Origin: Proteus vulgaris
Lineage (GTDB): Bacteria > Pseudomonadota > Gammaproteobacteria > Enterobacterales > Enterobacteriaceae
Assembly (NCBI RefSeq): GCF_023100685.1
Contig: NZ_CP090064.1
Coordinates: forward strand, 1,426,001 to 1,490,000
DNA length: 64,000 nt
Direction of reading: 5' to 3'
The notes below the pieces were generated by a model that saw only the letters and a program-made list of their open reading frames with translations, was not told the DNA's origin and searched no databases. Position numbers and translations under genes: made by a program. Of the stretch, positions 1 to 9,338 are shown one piece after another; within the stretch, counting starts at the first letter, position 1; each line of letters opens with the position of its first letter.

Positions 1-422
1 TACAAGAGTTCGATGATAAATGGCATCAAGATGGTTTAGTGATGGACAAATGGTTTAGCTTACAAGCCATGAGCCCAGCAAAAGATGTGTTACAGACAGT
101 ACGTAGTCTGTTATCTCATCGCTCCTTTACACTAGCAAATCCTAACCGTACTCGTGCGTTAATCGGTGCATTTGTGAATAATAATCCAGTGGCTTTTCAT
201 GCTGAAGATGGTTCTGGTTACTTATTATTGACAGAAATTCTGACTGACTTAAATAGTCGTAATCCACAAGTTGCTTCACGCCTTATTGAACCGTTTATTC
301 GTTTAAAACGTTATGACGCAACATGCCAAGAAAAAATGCGTGCAGAGTTATTAAAACTGAAAGCACTTGAGAATTTATCAGGTGATCTCTATGAGAAAAT
401 TACCAAAGCGTTAGCTGATTAA
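1..422 (+). CDS. pepN: Aminopeptidase N, C-terminal end (partial)
   Basis: C-terminal part of the M1-family zinc aminopeptidase PepN, which removes N-terminal residues from peptides in the cytoplasm. The frame is open from base 3 and ends with TAA at 420-422. The helical C-terminal domain is present (DKWFSLQAMSPA, then NPNRTRALIGAF and RLIEPF), while the catalytic HEXXH region lies upstream of the window. The neighbour pyrD matches the enterobacterial order. The identification rests on recalled similarity to E. coli PepN. No start codon is visible, so the ATG at 39 is internal. Confidence 0.93.
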   Translation, partial: QEFDDKWHQDGLVMDKWFSLQAMSPAKDVLQTVRSLLSHRSFTLANPNRTRALIGAFVNNNPVAFHAEDGSGYLLLTEILTDLNSRNPQVASRLIEPFIRLKRYDATCQEKMRAELLKLKALENLSGDLYEKITKALAD

Positions 423-482
423 TCTCGCGCTCAATATCACTTTATGAGTGAACATGTAACGAAAAATTAGCATGATAATCAG

Positions 483-510
483 ATCCCCAGCATAGTCTGG
501 GGATTTTTTA
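483..510 (+). terminator. Rho-independent terminator after pepN
   Basis: An 8-bp perfect stem (ATCCCCAG / CTGGGGAT) with a 6-base loop is followed by five T residues. It lies 60 bases after the pepN stop and fits a factor-independent terminator. Confidence 0.85.
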
Positions 511-626
511 TGGCAAATTGTGAAATTGAAGCGTTTACTTTTCGTGCTTTTATCTATATGATGCACGACGCTTAAATTGTCGTAGACATATCATTCCTAA
601 TACCCGATATTCTCAATGGAGATCGT

Positions 627-1637
627 ATGTATTATTCCTTAGTAAGGAAGGCATTGTTTCGGCTAGATCCTGAACGTGCCCATGATTTTACCTTCCGTCA
701 GTTAAAACGTTTATCTCATTCCCCATTTCAATTTCTTATTCAGCAATCACTTCCTTCAAAACCTGTTTCCTGTATGGGACTCTCATTTAAAAATCCACTT
801 GGTCTTGCTGCTGGTCTTGATAAGAACGGTGATTGTATAGATGCACTTGGTGCTATGGGATTTGGTTTTATTGAAGTCGGCACTGTGACGCCACGTCCTC
901 AAGTTGGAAATGATAAACCGCGTTTATTTCGTTTAGTGGAAGCTGAAGGGTTAATTAACCGTATGGGATTTAATAATCTCGGTGTTGATAACCTTATTGA
1001 AAATGTAAAACAATCTCGTTATGGCGGTATGCTAGGTATTAATATTGGTAAAAATAAAGATACTCCTGTAGAGCAAGGTAAAGACGATTATCTGATTTGT
1101 ATGGAAAAAGTTTATGCACATGCTGGTTATATCGCGATCAATATTTCATCACCAAATACTCCGGGCTTGCGTACACTGCAATATGGTGAAGCATTAGACG
1201 ATTTGTTATCAGCAATTAAAAATAAACAATTAGAGTTGCAAGGAAAATATCAAAAATATGTTCCTGTTGCTGTCAAAATTGCACCTGATTTAACACATGA
1301 AGAATTAATTCAAGTTGCAGATAGCTTAGTGCGTCATCATATTGATGGTGTTATTGCGACAAATACCACATTAGATAAGTCATTAGTCAGTGGATTAGAT
1401 CACTGTAATGAAGCTGGGGGATTAAGTGGTCGTCCGGTACAATCAAAAAGCACACAAATAATTCGCCAATTAAATGAAGAATTAAAAGGCGTATTACCTA
1501 TTATTGGTGTAGGTGGAATTGATTCATTAACTGCAGCAAGAGAGAAAATGGATGCTGGTGCTTCTCTCATTCAAGTCTATTCAGGATTCATTTATCAAGG
1601 TCCTGCACTTATCAAATCTATAATTAATCATATCTAA
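627..1637 (+). CDS. pyrD: Dihydroorotate dehydrogenase (quinone), class 2
   Basis: FMN enzyme that oxidises dihydroorotate to orotate in pyrimidine synthesis and passes electrons to membrane quinones. At 336 residues it has the usual length for the class 2 enzyme. The N-terminal amphipathic stretch ([20 protein letters not shown]) is the membrane-associating extension of class 2. FMN and substrate motifs include [11 protein letters not shown] and [10 protein letters not shown], the latter holding the catalytic serine, and IGVGGI lies near the C-terminus. A GGAG Shine-Dalgarno (618-621) precedes the ATG. The gene stands alone between two terminators. Confidence 0.97.
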   Translation: MYYSLVRKALFRLDPERAHDFTFRQLKRLSHSPFQFLIQQSLPSKPVSCMGLSFKNPLGLAAGLDKNGDCIDALGAMGFGFIEVGTVTPRPQVGNDKPRLFRLVEAEGLINRMGFNNLGVDNLIENVKQSRYGGMLGINIGKNKDTPVEQGKDDYLICMEKVYAHAGYIAINISSPNTPGLRTLQYGEALDDLLSAIKNKQLELQGKYQKYVPVAVKIAPDLTHEELIQVADSLVRHHIDGVIATNTTLDKSLVSGLDHCNEAGGLSGRPVQSKSTQIIRQLNEELKGVLPIIGVGGIDSLTAAREKMDAGASLIQVYSGFIYQGPALIKSIINHI

Positions 1638-1651
1638 ATACATTTTATAAT

Positions 1652-1687
1652 GAGTTAAGGGCTTTTCTTCTGCCCTTAACTCGTTTA
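1652..1687 (+). terminator. Terminator after pyrD
   Basis: An 11-bp perfect inverted repeat (GAGTTAAGGGC / GCCCTTAACTC) with a 9-base pyrimidine-rich loop is followed by GTTTAT. It sits 14 bases after the pyrD stop. Confidence 0.8.
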
Positions 1688-1855
1688 TATTGCCCCTAGT
1701 TGGTTATTTTTTATTAAATTGCACTGATTGTGCTTAATTAATAGTAAAATGAATCCTGTTTTTGTTAGGTGATATTAAATATTTTATTTATGTCATTTAA
1801 TTTTGATTATTTGTCAGAGTATAAAACAGGTAATGAATCGAAGGGGGATTAATTA

Positions 1856-2407
1856 GTGATAATAAAACCCGATGATCGCTGGCGTTGGTATTTTGATGTT
1901 GAGCAACAAAGATTAATGCTTGATTTAGCCAATGGCATGGTTTTTCGTTCTCGCTTTCCAAGCAAAATGTTGAGTGAGAGTGCTCGGCAATCAGCATCTT
2001 TTACCGTCGATGATGCAGCTCTTTATTATGGATACGATGAGCAGATCCGCCAAATTGATATGCCATCAGAATCAAGAGCTGAATTAGCTTTAAATGCATT
2101 AATAGCCCATCGCTTTTTAAAGCCACTGATGCCTAAGAGTTGGTATTTTGAAGTTAACAATAATCAAATCAACCCTTATTTATCTCAAGTGGTAGAGGCT
2201 TCATTAAAAGAAGGTAATGAAACAGCCCTTTTTTTAGTGGCAGAAGTGGGTACTCAAGCTTGTTTATGTTTATTAGCGCAACCGCAATTAACGTTATTCG
2301 ATAGAACACTTAATTTTTGTGACCCAATAAAAATTATGAATGACAGGTTAAGCAATTACCATAAAGAGTCGGAGTCAGGATCATTTTTGTACGAAAAAGT
2401 TATTTAA
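1856..2407 (+). CDS. zapC: Cell division protein ZapC
   Basis: Z-ring-associated protein that promotes lateral bundling of FtsZ filaments in the cytoplasm. It has 183 residues against about 180 in E. coli. Conserved blocks are KPDDRWRWYFD at the N-terminus, MLDLANGMVFRSRF, VDDAALYY, MPKSWYF and IKIMNDRL near the C-terminus. The start is GTG with an AGGGGGA ribosome site about 9 bases upstream. An ATG would cost the conserved first block. The position between pyrD and ycbX is as in E. coli. Confidence 0.93.
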   Translation: MIIKPDDRWRWYFDVEQQRLMLDLANGMVFRSRFPSKMLSESARQSASFTVDDAALYYGYDEQIRQIDMPSESRAELALNALIAHRFLKPLMPKSWYFEVNNNQINPYLSQVVEASLKEGNETALFLVAEVGTQACLCLLAQPQLTLFDRTLNFCDPIKIMNDRLSNYHKESESGSFLYEKVI

Positions 2408-2408
2408 C

Positions 2409-2437
2409 AAAAAGAGTAAAAAGGACTTACTCTTTTT
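2409..2437 (+). terminator. Terminator after zapC
   Basis: The arms AAAAAGAGTAA and TTACTCTTTTT form an 11-bp stem whose 3' side supplies the T tract. It begins 1 base after the zapC stop. Confidence 0.75.
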
Positions 2438-2620
2438 ATTATTACTCATTAATTTAACATTCCAAAAACAAATTCACCTTAAACAACGCTTCCTAAAATC
2501 AAATCTCTATTATTTTTTCTTACAATATATTTCTAGAAACAAATAAAATGAGTTTATCAATATTCATTACTTAGGTCTTAATAAGATAATTCTTATTAAA
2601 TAAACTATTTTATTTAAAAT

Positions 2621-2653
2621 AAAAAAGAAGATAAGGACAAATTACCTTCTTTT
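2621..2653 (-). terminator. Terminator after ycbX
   Basis: On the minus strand, AAAAGAAG pairs with CTTCTTTT around a partly paired interior, followed by a run of T. It lies about 20 bases downstream of the ycbX stop and faces the zapC terminator. The intervening AT-rich stretch (2438-2620) shows no gene. Confidence 0.65.
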
Positions 2654-2674
2654 AATTTGTGATAAAGATAAGTG

Positions 2675-3799
2675 TTATTTTTTATTAAGTGAAAGTTTCA
2701 CATTACCGTTAGGAATACAGCTACAGGCTAAAATTTTACCTGAACGTTTAATTGCGCCGGCTTTTAATGCATTAACATCGCCTTCATCCAATTGGATAAC
2801 GCAAGAGCCACAAAGGCCAGCTCGGCAACTATAAGGAATGGTATAACCATTGTTTTCAAGCTGTTCTAACAGGACTTCTTGGTTATTACCTTCAAAAACC
2901 TCGCCGTTAAATTCAATGCTGACAGTCTGTTCCTGTGTGTTTTCAATGACGGGCGCTGATGGTGTTTCAACAGCTGCTGTTACAAGATACTGTTTTACTT
3001 CTTTATAAGCTAATACTTCAACAGTATCTCCTACACGAATAATACCAGTTTGGCGAATGATGACATTTTGACCAAAATCGACATCACCTGTTTCATCACT
3101 ACGGAATGTTTGCAGTGTTGCAAGTGGTTCTGTGTTAGGATGTTTAACGCCTTTATCAATACTAATTGTGGTCATGATGCAACGGCTACAAGGTTTCATC
3201 AGATCCATCACAACAGAGCCAACACGAATAGTCTGCCAAGTATCTTCTTCAAAAGGCTTTGCACCTGTTATGAGGATATTACCTCGAAATTGCTCAATAT
3301 TAATTGAAGCGGGGCAGCGTTGTTGTAAGTATTGAAATGAGGCTTCATTAATTAATAAGTAAGGGTAACCATCAGCGAAAGAAACAGCGGTTTCTGGATT
3401 TTTTTTCACTCGACGTGTCGATTTTTCGCCAGTCCAACGAAGTTGAACATCCATTTTTAAATAACGACTGAACCACTGATTTATTTCATCTGGAGCCACA
3501 TACGCGGTAAAATGGTTGCCCCAAACTTCTGTCGGTTGCAATGTGGTCTCAAAATCTTGATAGGTGATAGCAATACCCTCACCATCAGGTGCTTGAATAT
3601 AAATACCATTTGCCATGACAGTGGGAATAAAACACAGCAAAACGGGAAATTTTCGTGCCGTGATAAACGTCCCTTCTGGGGTAGTTATCATAAAATCACG
3701 ATCAAACGTGAATCCGCTCTCACGAGCAAATGCATGAGAAAGTCGAATTCCCTTCATTGATTTAACTGGGTGTATATAAAGGCGTGAAACGTTGATCAT
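2675..3799 (-). CDS. ycbX: YcbX: MOSC domain / 2Fe-2S ferredoxin fusion
   Basis: Molybdenum-cofactor enzyme acting in N-hydroxylated base-analogue (such as 6-hydroxylaminopurine) detoxification in E. coli. Domains in order are the MOSC N-terminal beta-barrel (SRLYIHPVKSMKGI), the MOSC domain with the cofactor-binding cysteine in PCSRC, and a plant-type ferredoxin domain from about residue 290. The ferredoxin cluster cysteines lie in SCRAGLCGSC and ACSC. I place the start at ATG 3799, where GGGAG lies 7-8 bases upstream. The upstream TTG at 3811 lacks a ribosome site and adds four non-conserved residues. Confidence 0.93.
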   Translation of the reverse strand: MINVSRLYIHPVKSMKGIRLSHAFARESGFTFDRDFMITTPEGTFITARKFPVLLCFIPTVMANGIYIQAPDGEGIAITYQDFETTLQPTEVWGNHFTAYVAPDEINQWFSRYLKMDVQLRWTGEKSTRRVKKNPETAVSFADGYPYLLINEASFQYLQQRCPASINIEQFRGNILITGAKPFEEDTWQTIRVGSVVMDLMKPCSRCIMTTISIDKGVKHPNTEPLATLQTFRSDETGDVDFGQNVIIRQTGIIRVGDTVEVLAYKEVKQYLVTAAVETPSAPVIENTQEQTVSIEFNGEVFEGNNQEVLLEQLENNGYTIPYSCRAGLCGSCVIQLDEGDVNALKAGAIKRSGKILACSCIPNGNVKLSLNKK

Positions 3800-3844
3800 C
3801 GGTGCTCCCAAAAGACATTATTATTTTTTATAGCCAGTAACTTT

Positions 3845-3872
3845 ATGACAACGTAATACAATTAGCTATAAT
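3845..3872 (+). promoter_or_regulatory. Sigma-70 promoter of rlmL-uup
   Basis: ATGACA (3845-3850) and a perfect TATAAT (3867-3872) are separated by 16 bases, 34 bases before the rlmL ATG. The -10 box overlaps an upstream in-frame ATG at 3871, which argues against that ATG as the start. Confidence 0.6.
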
Positions 3873-3906
3873 GCCCAACAATTTTATTTTAGGTGGTAAC
3901 AATACT

Positions 3907-6021
3907 ATGCGCTCTCTGTTTGCCAGCACAGGCCGAGGTCTGGAAGAACTATTAAAATCTGAACTTGAACACCTTGGTGCTCAGGCTTGCCAGATAACAC
4001 AAGGCGGTGTTTATTTTCGTGCTGATGATAAAACCATGTATCAGTCTTTACTTTGGAGTCGTTTAGCGTCACGTATTATGTTGCCGTTAAATGAATTCAA
4101 TGTTTATAGCGATCTAGACTTATATCTTGGTGTGCAGGCAATTGATTGGAGTGAAATTTTTACTGTTAATCAGACCTTTGCTATCCATTTTAATGGTACT
4201 AATGACATTATTCGTAATAGTCAATATGGTGCATTAAAAGCAAAAGATGCCATCGTTGACTCATTTCAACGCAAAATAGGGCAACGTCCTGATGTGGCTA
4301 AGCAATCTCCTGATATTCGCTTAACTATTCATCTTCATAAAGAAAAAGCATCACTCTCTTTAGACTTAAGTGGTGATGGCTTACATCAACGTGGTTATCG
4401 TGATTTAACTGGGCAAGCACCTTTAAAAGAAAATTTAGCGGCTGCGATTATTATGCGTTCTGGTTGGAAAACCGATACACCATTAATTGACCCAATGTGT
4501 GGCTCAGGAACATTACTAATCGAAGCTGCCATGATGGCGACAGACTGTGCTCCAGCATTAAACCGAGTGCATTGGGGTTTTCGTCATTGGTTAGGCCATG
4601 ATGAAACATTGTGGAAAGAAGTTACTCATGAGGCTTTTGCGCGTTTTCGTGAAGGCAAAAAGAATACAGCCTCCCGTTTTTATGGTTTTGATGTTGATAA
4701 ACGCGTGTTGGATATGGCTAGAGCTAATGCGCGTAGAGCTGATGTTGCTGATTTAATTACCTTTGCTCATGGTGATGCGGCAAAACTAACTAGTCCTGTG
4801 TCAGCGGAAGTAAAAGGAACAATTATTAGTAACCCGCCTTATGGTGAACGTTTAGAAAGTGAGCCAGCACTAATTGCACTGCATAGTCAATTAGGAAGAG
4901 CTATAAAGGCACACTTCCCGGGTTGGCGATTATCGCTATTTAGTGCGTCACCTGAATTATTGAGTTGTATTCAATTACGTGCAGAACGTGAGTTCAAAGC
5001 AAAAAATGGCCCTCTTGATTGTGTACAGAAAAACTATTTACTTTCTGATACTCCATCAACGATTAATACTGGGCTTGCTGAAGATTTTGCAAACCGTTTG
5101 CGTAAAAATGAGAAAAAACTCGCGAAATGGGCAAAACAACAGCAAATTGAATGCTATCGCTTATACGATGCTGATTTACCTGAATATAATGTTGCTGTAG
5201 ACCGTTATGGCGAAAAAGTGATTATTCAAGAATATGCACCACCTAAAACAGTTAATGAACATAAAGCACGCCAACGTTTGTTTGATGTTATTAGCGCTAC
5301 GATGGAAGTATTAGCATTACGTTCTGATCAACTGATTTTAAAAACCCGTCAACGCCAAAAAGGTAAATTACAGTATGAAAAAATGGCAGAGAAGGGTGAT
5401 TTCTTTTTAGTTAATGAGTTTGGTGCAAAATTCTGGGTAAATCTTACGGATTACCTCGATACAGGACTGTTTTTAGATCACCGTATTGCACGAAAAATGC
5501 TGGGTGAAATGAGTAAAGGAAAAGATTTCTTAAACCTCTTTGCTTATACCGGTACTGCATCTGTACACGCTGGGATTGGTGGTGCAAAAAGTACGACGAC
5601 AGTTGATATGTCACGTACCTACCTTGAATGGGCTGAGAAAAACTTCCAAGCAAATGGCCTATCAGGTAGACAACATCGTTTAATGCAGGCTGATTGTTTA
5701 CAATGGTTAATGCAAAGCAATGAACAATTTGATGTGATTTTTATCGATCCACCTACGTTTTCTAACTCAAAGCGTATGGAAAATACCTTTGATGTTCAGC
5801 GCGATCATATTGAATTGATGAAACATCTAAAACGTTTGTTGAGAAAAGGTGGCACGATCATGTTCTCAAATAACAAACGTGGGTTCAAAATGGAACATGA
5901 AGAGTTAGCAAAAATAGGATTATCCGCAAAAGAGATAACACAGAAAACATTATCACAAGACTTTGCGCGTAACCGCCAAATCCACAATTGCTGGCTGTTA
6001 ACTCATGCTGGTGAGGAATAA
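3907..6021 (+). CDS. rlmL: 23S rRNA methyltransferase RlmL/RlmK (m2G2445 and m7G2069)
   Basis: Bifunctional rRNA methyltransferase modifying G2445 and G2069 of 23S rRNA. Order of domains: N-terminal THUMP RNA-binding domain (to about residue 160), an N2-guanine methyltransferase with the NPPYGERL catalytic motif at about 309, and a C-terminal RlmK domain with DPPTFSNS at about 614. At 704 residues it matches the E. coli fusion (about 702). The start at 3907 is chosen because AGGTGG precedes it and [13 protein letters not shown] is the family N-terminus. It is followed by uup after 6 bases, so the two are probably cotranscribed. Confidence 0.96.
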   Translation: MRSLFASTGRGLEELLKSELEHLGAQACQITQGGVYFRADDKTMYQSLLWSRLASRIMLPLNEFNVYSDLDLYLGVQAIDWSEIFTVNQTFAIHFNGTNDIIRNSQYGALKAKDAIVDSFQRKIGQRPDVAKQSPDIRLTIHLHKEKASLSLDLSGDGLHQRGYRDLTGQAPLKENLAAAIIMRSGWKTDTPLIDPMCGSGTLLIEAAMMATDCAPALNRVHWGFRHWLGHDETLWKEVTHEAFARFREGKKNTASRFYGFDVDKRVLDMARANARRADVADLITFAHGDAAKLTSPVSAEVKGTIISNPPYGERLESEPALIALHSQLGRAIKAHFPGWRLSLFSASPELLSCIQLRAEREFKAKNGPLDCVQKNYLLSDTPSTINTGLAEDFANRLRKNEKKLAKWAKQQQIECYRLYDADLPEYNVAVDRYGEKVIIQEYAPPKTVNEHKARQRLFDVISATMEVLALRSDQLILKTRQRQKGKLQYEKMAEKGDFFLVNEFGAKFWVNLTDYLDTGLFLDHRIARKMLGEMSKGKDFLNLFAYTGTASVHAGIGGAKSTTTVDMSRTYLEWAEKNFQANGLSGRQHRLMQADCLQWLMQSNEQFDVIFIDPPTFSNSKRMENTFDVQRDHIELMKHLKRLLRKGGTIMFSNNKRGFKMEHEELAKIGLSAKEITQKTLSQDFARNRQIHNCWLLTHAGEE

Positions 6022-6027
6022 TTTACA

Positions 6028-7959
6028 ATGCCGTTAATTAGTTTGACAGGGGCTTATTTATCTTTCAGTGATGCTCCTCTATTAGATAGCACCGATTTAT
6101 TTATTGAAGAAAATGAACGCGTTTGTTTAGTCGGGCGCAATGGTGCAGGAAAATCAACTCTATTAAGAGTGTTATCTAAAGAACAACCTTTAGATGATGG
6201 TCAAGTTGTTTATGAGCAAGATCTTGTAACCGCTCGCTTACAGCAAGATCCCCCAAGAGATATTGAAGGCACTATCTTTGATTTTGTTGCTGAAGGTGTT
6301 GAAGAAGATGCTAAATATCTAACAGATTATCATCATATTTCTAAATTGATTGAGACAGATCCTTCTGATAAAAATCTCAATAAAATGGCAGAGTTGCAAG
6401 AAGTACTTGATAGCCGTAACTTATGGTTACTTGATAGCCGAATTGCAGAAGTGCTAGAGAAACTGGGTTTAGATGGTGAGGCTGAACTTTCTTCTTTATC
6501 GGGAGGGTGGTTAAGAAAAGCTGCATTAGGGCGTGCATTAGTTAGCGCACCAAGAGTGTTATTTTTAGATGAACCAACAAACCACCTTGATATTGAAACG
6601 ATCCTTTGGCTTGAAAAGTTCTTAAAAGATTTCCAAGGAAGTATCGTATTTATTTCCCATGACCGTTCATTTATCCGTAATATGGCAACCCGTATTATCG
6701 ATCTTGATCGTGGAAAACTTTCTTCATGGCCAGGAAATTACGATAAATATCTTGAAAGTAAAGAAGAAGCATTGCGTGTTGAAGAGCAACAAAATGCAGA
6801 ATTTGATCGCAAATTAGCACAAGAAGAAACTTGGATACGTCAAGGGATTAAAGCACGACGCACTCGTAATGAAGGCCGTGTACGTGCTTTAAAAGCATTA
6901 CGTGTTGAACGTAATGAACGCCGTGAGGTGTTAGGCAGTGCACGTATGCAGGTCGAAGAAGCAACTCGTTCTGGTAAAATCGTATTCGAGTTAGAAGATG
7001 TTAATTATAGCATTGGAACTCGCAAGTTAGTTCGTGATTTCTCTGCCAAAGTACAACGTGGCGATAAAATCGCGCTGGTGGGGCCAAATGGTTGCGGTAA
7101 AACCACATTATTAAAACTTATGCTAGGCGATTTAAAAGCGGACAGTGGGCGAGTTCATTGTGGTACTAAGCTTGAAGTTGCTTACTTTGATCAGCACCGT
7201 GCGGCACTTGATCCTGATAAAACTGTGATGGATAACCTTGCTGAAGGTAAGCAAGAGGTGATGGTAAATGGTCGTCCTCGCCATGTGCTTGGTTATTTAC
7301 AAGACTTTTTATTCCCACCTAAACGTGCGATGACACCTGTTCGCGCACTTTCAGGCGGTGAGAGAAACCGTCTATTGCTGGCACGTTTATTCTTAAAACC
7401 AAGTAACTTGCTTATTCTCGATGAGCCAACCAATGATCTCGATGTTGAAACATTGGAGTTATTAGAAGAGCTAGTTGATGCGTACCAAGGCACTGTTTTA
7501 CTAGTTAGCCATGACCGTGAATTTGTTGATAATAGTGTTACTGAGTGTTGGATCTTTGAAGGCGATGGTGTTATTAACAGCTACGTTGGCGGATATTACG
7601 ATGCTCAGCAACAAAGAGCACAAACAGTTTCACTGAGAAGTGAACAAAATAAATCACGTAATGCGCCAGAAAAAGCTGAAAAAGAAGCTAAAACTAAAGA
7701 TAGCGCTAAAAAGAACACTCGTAATGGCAACAAGTTAAGTTATCATTTAGCGCGTGAACTTGAACAACTACCCGCTAAGCTAGAAACTTTAGAAACACAG
7801 TTAAGCGCATTACAAGAAGAAGTGAGTGCTCCAGACTTTTTTACTCGTCCCCATGAGGAAACTGAAAAAGTTCTGAAAACACTTGCGGATAAAGAACAAG
7901 AGCTTGAGACCGCTTTTGATAGATGGCAAGAATTAGAACTGATGCAAAGCGGTGAATAA
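6028..7959 (+). CDS. uup: ABC-F ATPase Uup
   Basis: Cytoplasmic ABC-F protein with two ATPase domains and no membrane segments. E. coli Uup affects transposon excision and ribosome-related processes. Walker A motifs are GRNGAGKST (residues 36-44) and GPNGCGKTT. ABC signatures are LSGGWLRK and LSGGERNR, and both Walker B sites end in LDEPTN. The C-terminal 80 residues are a charged coiled coil, the DNA-binding region in the family. At 643 residues it is slightly longer than E. coli Uup (about 635). It directly follows rlmL. Confidence 0.95.
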   Translation: MPLISLTGAYLSFSDAPLLDSTDLFIEENERVCLVGRNGAGKSTLLRVLSKEQPLDDGQVVYEQDLVTARLQQDPPRDIEGTIFDFVAEGVEEDAKYLTDYHHISKLIETDPSDKNLNKMAELQEVLDSRNLWLLDSRIAEVLEKLGLDGEAELSSLSGGWLRKAALGRALVSAPRVLFLDEPTNHLDIETILWLEKFLKDFQGSIVFISHDRSFIRNMATRIIDLDRGKLSSWPGNYDKYLESKEEALRVEEQQNAEFDRKLAQEETWIRQGIKARRTRNEGRVRALKALRVERNERREVLGSARMQVEEATRSGKIVFELEDVNYSIGTRKLVRDFSAKVQRGDKIALVGPNGCGKTTLLKLMLGDLKADSGRVHCGTKLEVAYFDQHRAALDPDKTVMDNLAEGKQEVMVNGRPRHVLGYLQDFLFPPKRAMTPVRALSGGERNRLLLARLFLKPSNLLILDEPTNDLDVETLELLEELVDAYQGTVLLVSHDREFVDNSVTECWIFEGDGVINSYVGGYYDAQQQRAQTVSLRSEQNKSRNAPEKAEKEAKTKDSAKKNTRNGNKLSYHLARELEQLPAKLETLETQLSALQEEVSAPDFFTRPHEETEKVLKTLADKEQELETAFDRWQELELMQSGE

Positions 7960-7971
7960 ATCGCCAGCCGA

Positions 7972-7993
7972 AAACGGGGCATTTGCCCCGTTT
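7972..7993 (+). terminator. Hairpin terminator after uup
   Basis: The perfect 9-bp stem AAACGGGGC / GCCCCGTTT with an ATTT loop lies 12 bases after the uup stop. The T tract is short, so termination may be partial before pqiA. Confidence 0.7.
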
Positions 7994-8048
7994 CACTTTC
8001 TGGATTAAATATTCTTTTATTGATTATTAAAAAATAAGAGGTGTCACT

Positions 8049-9338
8049 GTGTGTTCTGGTCAACAACATCGTCATGAACATAAGCATGAGCAAATATTAT
8101 GTCCTCAGTGCGATCTGGTGGTCAGTGTTCCTGAATTAATGCAAGGAACCAAAGCAACATGCCCTCGTTGTCACACAGTGCTAACGGCACGTTGGCGCCA
8201 GCCTTTTTATCAACCTGTCGCATTGGCAATCAGTGCATTATTTATGTTACTGATGGCAAGTCAGTTTACGTTTGTCAGTATGGAAGTTGCTGGTATTGCT
8301 AATAACGTAACATTGATGCAGATCCCAAGAGTGATGTTTAGTGAAAACTACATTGAATTGGGGGCTTTTTTCTTACTCTTTGTTCAAATTGTGCCTGCTT
8401 TTTGTATGGTGGCTATTCTATTACTGTGTACCCCAATTAAACTACCTAGAAAATTACAAATCTGGTTATCTCGTATTTTATTTCAACTCAAATCATGGTG
8501 TATGGCTGAGATTTTTCTCGCGGGAATTTTAGTCAGTTTTGTAAAATTAATGGCTTATGGTGATATTGGTTTAGGGTTAAGTTTTTTACCTTATGTTTTG
8601 TATTGTTTATTTCAAATCCGCGCTTTTCAGTGCCTTGATAGACATACACTATGGGAAAAGTTAGAGCCACGCCCTGATTATCCTAGTATTGAATCAGGTA
8701 AATCAGGATTAAAACAAGGGGTAAGATTATGTCGTTCATGCACCGCGATTTTACCCGCAACGCAATATGAATGTAGTCGTTGTGAAGTTAAAGGACATGC
8801 AAGAAGACCGAAAAGCTTGCAATGGACAGTCTCACTGTTGATTACATCACTTATTCTTTATATTCCTGCAAATTTATTGCCCATTATGGTGACTGAATCG
8901 CTAGGTAATAATATTTACTCTACTATTATGGCTGGGGTGATTTTGTTATGGGAAGATGGCTCTTATCCTGTTGCGATGGTGATATTTATTGCCAGTATTA
9001 TGGTGCCAAGTTTGAAAATGATAGCAATAGCTTGGCTTTGTTGGGATGCACACAAATCCAAAGGTAAAAGAGATCCTGCTAGAATGCATTTTCTCTATGA
9101 AGTTGTTGAATATGTGGGGCGTTGGTCAATGATTGACGTCTTTGTTATCGCTGTTTTAGCTTCATTAGTCAGAATGGGACGTCTGATGAGCATCTACCCA
9201 GATTTTGGTGTAGTGCTATTTGCAGTGGTTGTTGTATTAACGATGTTCTCTGCAATGATGTTTGATCCTCGGTTGACGTGGGATAAATGTACAGCTGATG
9301 ATGATAAACCGATGATTAAGGAGCCTAAGGGTGACTGA
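8049..9338 (+). CDS. pqiA: Intermembrane transport protein PqiA
   Basis: Inner-membrane component of the Pqi system, which spans the envelope and contributes to lipid homeostasis. It has 429 residues with two PqiA-type repeats. Each repeat starts with a cysteine zinc-ribbon-like motif (CPQC then CPRC near residue 20-40; CRSC then CSRC near 227-240), followed by groups of transmembrane helices. The start is GTG after AAGAGG. An N-terminal histidine-rich stretch (residues 6-13) is also seen in relatives. It overlaps pqiB by 8 bases. Confidence 0.95.
   Translation: MCSGQQHRHEHKHEQILCPQCDLVVSVPELMQGTKATCPRCHTVLTARWRQPFYQPVALAISALFMLLMASQFTFVSMEVAGIANNVTLMQIPRVMFSENYIELGAFFLLFVQIVPAFCMVAILLLCTPIKLPRKLQIWLSRILFQLKSWCMAEIFLAGILVSFVKLMAYGDIGLGLSFLPYVLYCLFQIRAFQCLDRHTLWEKLEPRPDYPSIESGKSGLKQGVRLCRSCTAILPATQYECSRCEVKGHARRPKSLQWTVSLLITSLILYIPANLLPIMVTESLGNNIYSTIMAGVILLWEDGSYPVAMVIFIASIMVPSLKMIAIAWLCWDAHKSKGKRDPARMHFLYEVVEYVGRWSMIDVFVIAVLASLVRMGRLMSIYPDFGVVLFAVVVVLTMFSAMMFDPRLTWDKCTADDDKPMIKEPKGD

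Noticed and set aside
527..560. Possible PurR site before pyrD
   Set aside because: Only one half resembles the consensus; not enough to call.
2578..2599. AT-only palindrome TTAATAAG-N6-CTTATTAA resembling a Fur box
   Set aside because: It lies between convergent zapC and ycbX, with no gene starting next to it, and such palindromes are common in AT-rich DNA.
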